Shown piece by piece: positions 6,442 through 9,541 of a stretch of DNA of 9,541 nucleotides (its first letter is position 1; the number at the start of each line of letters is the position of its first letter). The DNA comes from Firmicutes bacterium UBA1768 (GTDB lineage Bacteria; Bacillota; Clostridia; Peptostreptococcales; Anaerovoracaceae). The notes beneath the pieces are model-generated. The model did no database searches. It was given only the letters and a program-made list of their open reading frames with translations, and had not been told where the DNA came from. The stretch lies in assembly GCA_002315335.1 (NCBI GenBank), contig DCGW01000035.1, positions 1 to 9,541 on the forward strand. Direction: 5' to 3'. The position numbers and the translations under genes are program-made.

Positions 6442-6566
6442 CCCCGTCTAAAAGCAATCAAGGGCTTGGGCGGGGCATATTGCGGTTATTTTTCAGCAAA
6501 TGCTCCAGGGCAGAAAGGGTCTTAGGCCGACCGAGGGTGCTGCGGAGCGGGATGGCTGAAAAGCCG
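6442..6566 (+). ncRNA. Structured 5' leader of nifJ, candidate cis-regulatory RNA of unknown family
   Basis: Two hairpins can be drawn by hand. Hairpin I pairs CCCCG (6442-6446) with CGGGG (6471-6475) and AAGC (6452-6455) with GCTT (6464-6467). Hairpin II is long and nested: CGG/CCG (6483-6485 with 6564-6566), TTTTCAGC/GCTGAAAA (6490-6497 with 6555-6562), GCTCC/GGAGC (6502-6506 with 6544-6548), GCAG/CTGC (6510-6513 with 6540-6543) and GGTC/GACC (6518-6521 with 6529-6532) around a 7-nt loop. The purine-rich internal loops, for instance GAGGGTG at 6533-6539, look like ligand- or protein-binding sites. No T tract follows, so control would act on translation or message stability. Part of hairpin II has an alternative, a local GGCT-GAAA-AGCC stem at 6554-6565. 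I cannot assign it to a known riboswitch class. The pairings are seen; function is inference. Confidence 0.5.
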
Positions 6567-6591
6567 TTAGAGAGAAAGAAGTTTATATCCT

Positions 6592-6597
6592 AGGAGG
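6592..6597 (+). promoter_or_regulatory. Ribosome binding site of nifJ
   Basis: A full AGGAGG lies 8 nt before the ATG at 6606. It is the right part of a self-complementary TCCTAGGA (6588-6595), so the site could be partly masked by intermolecular pairing, or by a short stem if the leader refolds. It fixes the nifJ start. Confidence 0.8.
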
Positions 6598-6605
6598 AAT
6601 CAAAA

Positions 6606-9541
6606 ATGGCAAACAAAAAGATAATGGTCATAGACGGCAACGAAGCTGCCGCATATGTGGCCTACGCGTTCACTGAGGTAGCGGGCATCTACCCTATCAC
6701 TCCATCCTCACCGATGGCAGAAAAGACAGACGAATGGTCCGCAAATGGAAGAAAAAACCTTTTCGGTCAGCAGGTAAGATTAATCGAAATGCAGTCCGAA
6801 GCAGGTGCAATCGGAACAGTTCACGGTTCATCAGAAGCCGGAGCTCTTTCTACATCCTTCACATCCTCACAAGGCCTAATGCTAATGATTCCAGTCCTAT
6901 ATAGAATAGCCGGTACACGCCAGCCGGTAGTTTTACACGTTGCATCAAGAACAGTCGGCACTCACTCCATGTCTATTTTCGGAGACCACTCTGACGTTAT
7001 GGCATGCCGTGACACAGGCTTTGCGCAGTTTTCTACAGGCTCTGTTCAGGAGGTAATGGACCTCGCAGCAGTAGCACACCTTTGCGCAATCAAGACAAAA
7101 ATTCCGTGTATGCATTTCTTCGACGGTTTCAGAACCTCACACGAAATTCAGAAGGTTGAAGCAATCGACTACGAAGATTTAGACAAGCTCTTGGACAGAG
7201 ATGCTGTTGACGACTTCAGAGCAAAGTCACTTAACCCTGACCACCCTACTCTGAGAAACACAGTACAGAACCCGGACGTTTACTTCCAGTTCAGAGAAGC
7301 AAACAACCACGCATACAACGAGTTCCCGGAAGTGGCGGAATACTACGTAAAGAAGCTGAGCGAAATTACTGGTAGAGACTATGACCTCTTCAACTACTAT
7401 GGCGATCCTGAAGCTGAAAGAGTAATAGTTGCTATGGGTTCGGTTTCCGGTCCTATCAGAGAAACAGTAGAATATTTAAATAAGCAGGGCGAAAAGGTCG
7501 GTTACCTTCAGGTTCACCTTTACAGACCATGGTCAATCAAGCACTTCCTTAAAAATCTCCCAAAAACAGTAAAAAAGATTGCTGTTCTTGACAGATGTAA
7601 GGATATGGGTGCTGTTGGCGAGCCTCTTTATCAGGACGTTTGTGCAGTATACTTCTACGAGGACAAGCATCCGCTTATCATAGGCGGTCGTTATGGTCTC
7701 AGCTCAAAGGATACAGATCCGGCACAGATCAAGGCTGTATATGACAACCTCGCTCTCGACAATCCAAAGAGAAACTTCACTATCGGTATTGTCGATGATG
7801 TAACAAACCTCTCACTGGAAGTAGGACCTCCTCTCCCGGTAAATACAGAGGGTACTATTGCCTGCAAGTTCTGGGGTCTCGGTTCCGACGGTACAGTTGG
7901 TGCCAATAAAAACTCCATCAAAATTATCGGTGACAATACCGACATGTATGCTCAGGCATACTTTGAATACGATACAAAGAAGTCTTACGGCATAACCAAG
8001 TCCCACCTGAGATTTGGCAGCAAGCCTATTCTTTCATCTTATTATGTAAAGAATGCCGACTTCGTTGCTTGTCACAATTTCAAGTACTTATACCTTTACG
8101 ATATTATCAACGAGCTTAAGCCGGGCGGAACCTTCCTCCTCAACACAGCCTGGACTGATGAAGAGATGTCCTACTATGTTCCGGGCGAAATTCAGAGATA
8201 TATCGCAAACAACAACATAAAGTTTTATGCTATAGACGCCAACTCTATTTCCCAGAGCCTCGGCCTCGGAGACAGAGCTAACAGCGTACTTCAGGCAGCA
8301 TTCTTCCACCTTGCTAACATCATTCCATCAGAGGAAGCTGTTGAGCACATGAAAAATGCTATCGAAAAGACCTATAAGAAAAAGGGCGAAAAAATAGTAA
8401 AGATGAACAAGGATGCTGTTGACGGCGGCATCAAGGGTGTCAGACAGGTACACATTCCAGATAGCTGGAAAACAGCAGAGCCTGACGAAAAGGCAAAGGA
8501 AGAAGGCCTCCCATACTTCATCGAAAAGATATTAAGACCTATCAACGCACAGAAGGGCGATTCACTTCCTGTTTCAACCTTCCTCGGCTACGAAGACGGA
8601 ACAATGCCTATGGGCACAACAGCATACGAAAAGCGCGGCATCGCAACACAGCTTCCTGTATGGAATCCGATTGCCTGCGTTCAGTGTAATCGCTGCTCAT
8701 ACGTATGTCCTCACGGAGTAATCAGACCTTACCTCCTCAGCAAGCACGAGGCAGAGCATGCTCCTGCAAGCTTTAAGATGGTTAAGGCAAAGGGCCCTGG
8801 TCTTGATAAATACCAGTTCAGTATGCAGATAAGCCATATGGACTGCACAGGCTGCGGAAGCTGTGTAGCTATCTGTCCAACAAAGGATAAGGGTGCACTT
8901 CTCATCAAGCCTGAAACCGAAGTTGAAATCACAAGAGACAGCTGGGCATATGGTCTTACTATTACAGAAAAAGAAGGCGCAGTTGACGTTCATACAGTAA
9001 AAGGAAGTCAGTTCCGTCAGCCGCTCTGCGAGTTCTCAGGAGCTTGTGCTGGCTGCGGCGAAACGCCTTATGCCAAGCTGCTTACACAGCTCTATGGCGA
9101 CAGAATTTACTGGGCAAACGGCACAGGCTGCTCACAGGCCTGGGGTGCTGCAATGCCATCAATTCCATATACGGTTAACAAAGAAGGCAGAGGCGTTGCA
9201 TGGTCAAACTCTCTCTTCGAGAACAACGCTGAGTTCTCACTTGGCATGTGCCTTGCTGTAAAGCAGCTCCGTTCAAAGGTCAGAGAGCAGGTTGAAAAGC
9301 TCAGAAACCTCGTTGACGTTGAAGTTGGTACAGCAATAGATAAGTGGATTGAAACCTATGATGACCTCGAAACTTCAATGAAAGCCTCAGACGAGCTTGT
9401 TAAAGCTCTCGAAGGCGGAAGCTTTGACGAAAAGGGTCAGCAGTTAGTAGATGCCATCCTTAAGAGAAAGGACCAGCTCGCCAAGAAGACAATCTGGATG
9501 TTCGGCGGAGACGGCTGGGCTTATGACATAGGTTACGGCGG
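6606..9541 (+). CDS. nifJ: Pyruvate:ferredoxin (flavodoxin) oxidoreductase, C-terminally cut by the window edge
   Basis: An open frame of 978 codons runs to the right edge without a stop; family members have about 1170-1190 residues. The enzyme oxidises pyruvate with CoA to acetyl-CoA and CO2 and reduces ferredoxin, using thiamine diphosphate and three [4Fe-4S] clusters in the cytoplasm of anaerobes. The substrate-pocket residues of the Desulfovibrio africanus enzyme are matched by Thr32 (YPITPSSP), Glu65 and Arg115. Domain II follows at about 260-415, then the gamma-type domain. An EKR segment with YEKRGIA lies before the ferredoxin domain. That domain has two complete CxxCxxCxxxCP motifs at Cys691/694/697/701 and Cys747/750/753/757. 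The proximal-cluster cysteines 814, 817 and 842 (CAGCGE and NGTGCS) are present; the fourth lies beyond the edge. GDGWAYDIGYGG, the thiamine diphosphate motif, begins at residue 968. The start has a full Shine-Dalgarno site. It is transcribed divergently from glyA with a long structured leader. Confidence 0.96.
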   Translation, partial: MANKKIMVIDGNEAAAYVAYAFTEVAGIYPITPSSPMAEKTDEWSANGRKNLFGQQVRLIEMQSEAGAIGTVHGSSEAGALSTSFTSSQGLMLMIPVLYRIAGTRQPVVLHVASRTVGTHSMSIFGDHSDVMACRDTGFAQFSTGSVQEVMDLAAVAHLCAIKTKIPCMHFFDGFRTSHEIQKVEAIDYEDLDKLLDRDAVDDFRAKSLNPDHPTLRNTVQNPDVYFQFREANNHAYNEFPEVAEYYVKKLSEITGRDYDLFNYYGDPEAERVIVAMGSVSGPIRETVEYLNKQGEKVGYLQVHLYRPWSIKHFLKNLPKTVKKIAVLDRCKDMGAVGEPLYQDVCAVYFYEDKHPLIIGGRYGLSSKDTDPAQIKAVYDNLALDNPKRNFTIGIVDDVTNLSLEVGPPLPVNTEGTIACKFWGLGSDGTVGANKNSIKIIGDNTDMYAQAYFEYDTKKSYGITKSHLRFGSKPILSSYYVKNADFVACHNFKYLYLYDIINELKPGGTFLLNTAWTDEEMSYYVPGEIQRYIANNNIKFYAIDANSISQSLGLGDRANSVLQAAFFHLANIIPSEEAVEHMKNAIEKTYKKKGEKIVKMNKDAVDGGIKGVRQVHIPDSWKTAEPDEKAKEEGLPYFIEKILRPINAQKGDSLPVSTFLGYEDGTMPMGTTAYEKRGIATQLPVWNPIACVQCNRCSYVCPHGVIRPYLLSKHEAEHAPASFKMVKAKGPGLDKYQFSMQISHMDCTGCGSCVAICPTKDKGALLIKPETEVEITRDSWAYGLTITEKEGAVDVHTVKGSQFRQPLCEFSGACAGCGETPYAKLLTQLYGDRIYWANGTGCSQAWGAAMPSIPYTVNKEGRGVAWSNSLFENNAEFSLGMCLAVKQLRSKVREQVEKLRNLVDVEVGTAIDKWIETYDDLETSMKASDELVKALEGGSFDEKGQQLVDAILKRKDQLAKKTIWMFGGDGWAYDIGYG

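Noticed and set aside
6520..6550. T-box-like stretch GAGGGTGCTGCGG in the nifJ leader
   Set aside because: The T-box core AGGGTGGNACCGCG is not matched and no specifier stem or terminator/antiterminator pair is present; nifJ is also not a T-box type gene.
6530..6580. Possible TPP riboswitch in the nifJ leader (GGGTGC followed by GGCTGA)
   Set aside because: The second conserved half with ACCTGATC and the pairing CC/GG arms is missing, so the likeness is chance, even though the enzyme uses thiamine diphosphate.
6399..6593. 64-residue plus-strand open frame before nifJ
   Set aside because: It starts within the nifJ -35/-10 region, lacks a ribosome site and covers the structured leader. Its composition is not protein-like.
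7691..8993. Minus-strand open frames opposite nifJ
   Set aside because: They lie within a coding frame whose cluster-binding and cofactor motifs are all intact, so they are chance reverse-frame readings.

Overview
The window reads as chromosomal core DNA of an obligately anaerobic Bacillota, most likely class Clostridia. The signs are a single-chain pyruvate:ferredoxin oxidoreductase, strong purine-rich Shine-Dalgarno sites, good -35/-10 pairs of the SigA type, many intrinsic terminators, moderate GC with frequent AGA arginine codons, and a MacB-like ABC protein with a very large extracellular domain. The genus cannot be fixed from the sequence. There are no insertion sequences, phage genes, CRISPR arrays, tRNAs or rRNAs.

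The left two thirds is coded on the minus strand and is best read from right to left. A promoter (6187-6215) starts a leader that holds a single-aptamer glycine riboswitch (about 6055-6140), preceded by a small stem (6141-6165) and followed by an intrinsic terminator (5986-6025). Behind it lie glyA (serine hydroxymethyltransferase, 4691-5950) and an uncharacterised acidic protein (3461-4642). A terminator that overlaps the stop codon of the second gene (3423-3461) closes this unit. A second minus-strand unit starts from a clear promoter (3366-3394). It encodes a 1006-residue fused ATPase-permease (263-3283) and, after a strong hairpin, the first 65 codons of mntP, a manganese exporter cut by the left edge.

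The right third is coded on the plus strand. From a promoter with an AT-rich upstream tract (6399-6427) a leader of about 170 nt runs to nifJ (pyruvate:ferredoxin oxidoreductase, 6606 to beyond the right edge). No stop codon occurs in the nifJ frame before the right edge. The leader folds on paper into two hairpins (6442-6475 and 6484-6566) that I cannot match to any RNA family I know.

Together the window links one-carbon/glycine metabolism under direct glycine sensing, central pyruvate oxidation, and two envelope transport functions. The genes themselves are ordinary. The most interesting material is the RNA-level regulation in the divergent glyA-nifJ intergenic region, and the unknown protein that appears to be co-transcribed with riboswitch-controlled glyA.
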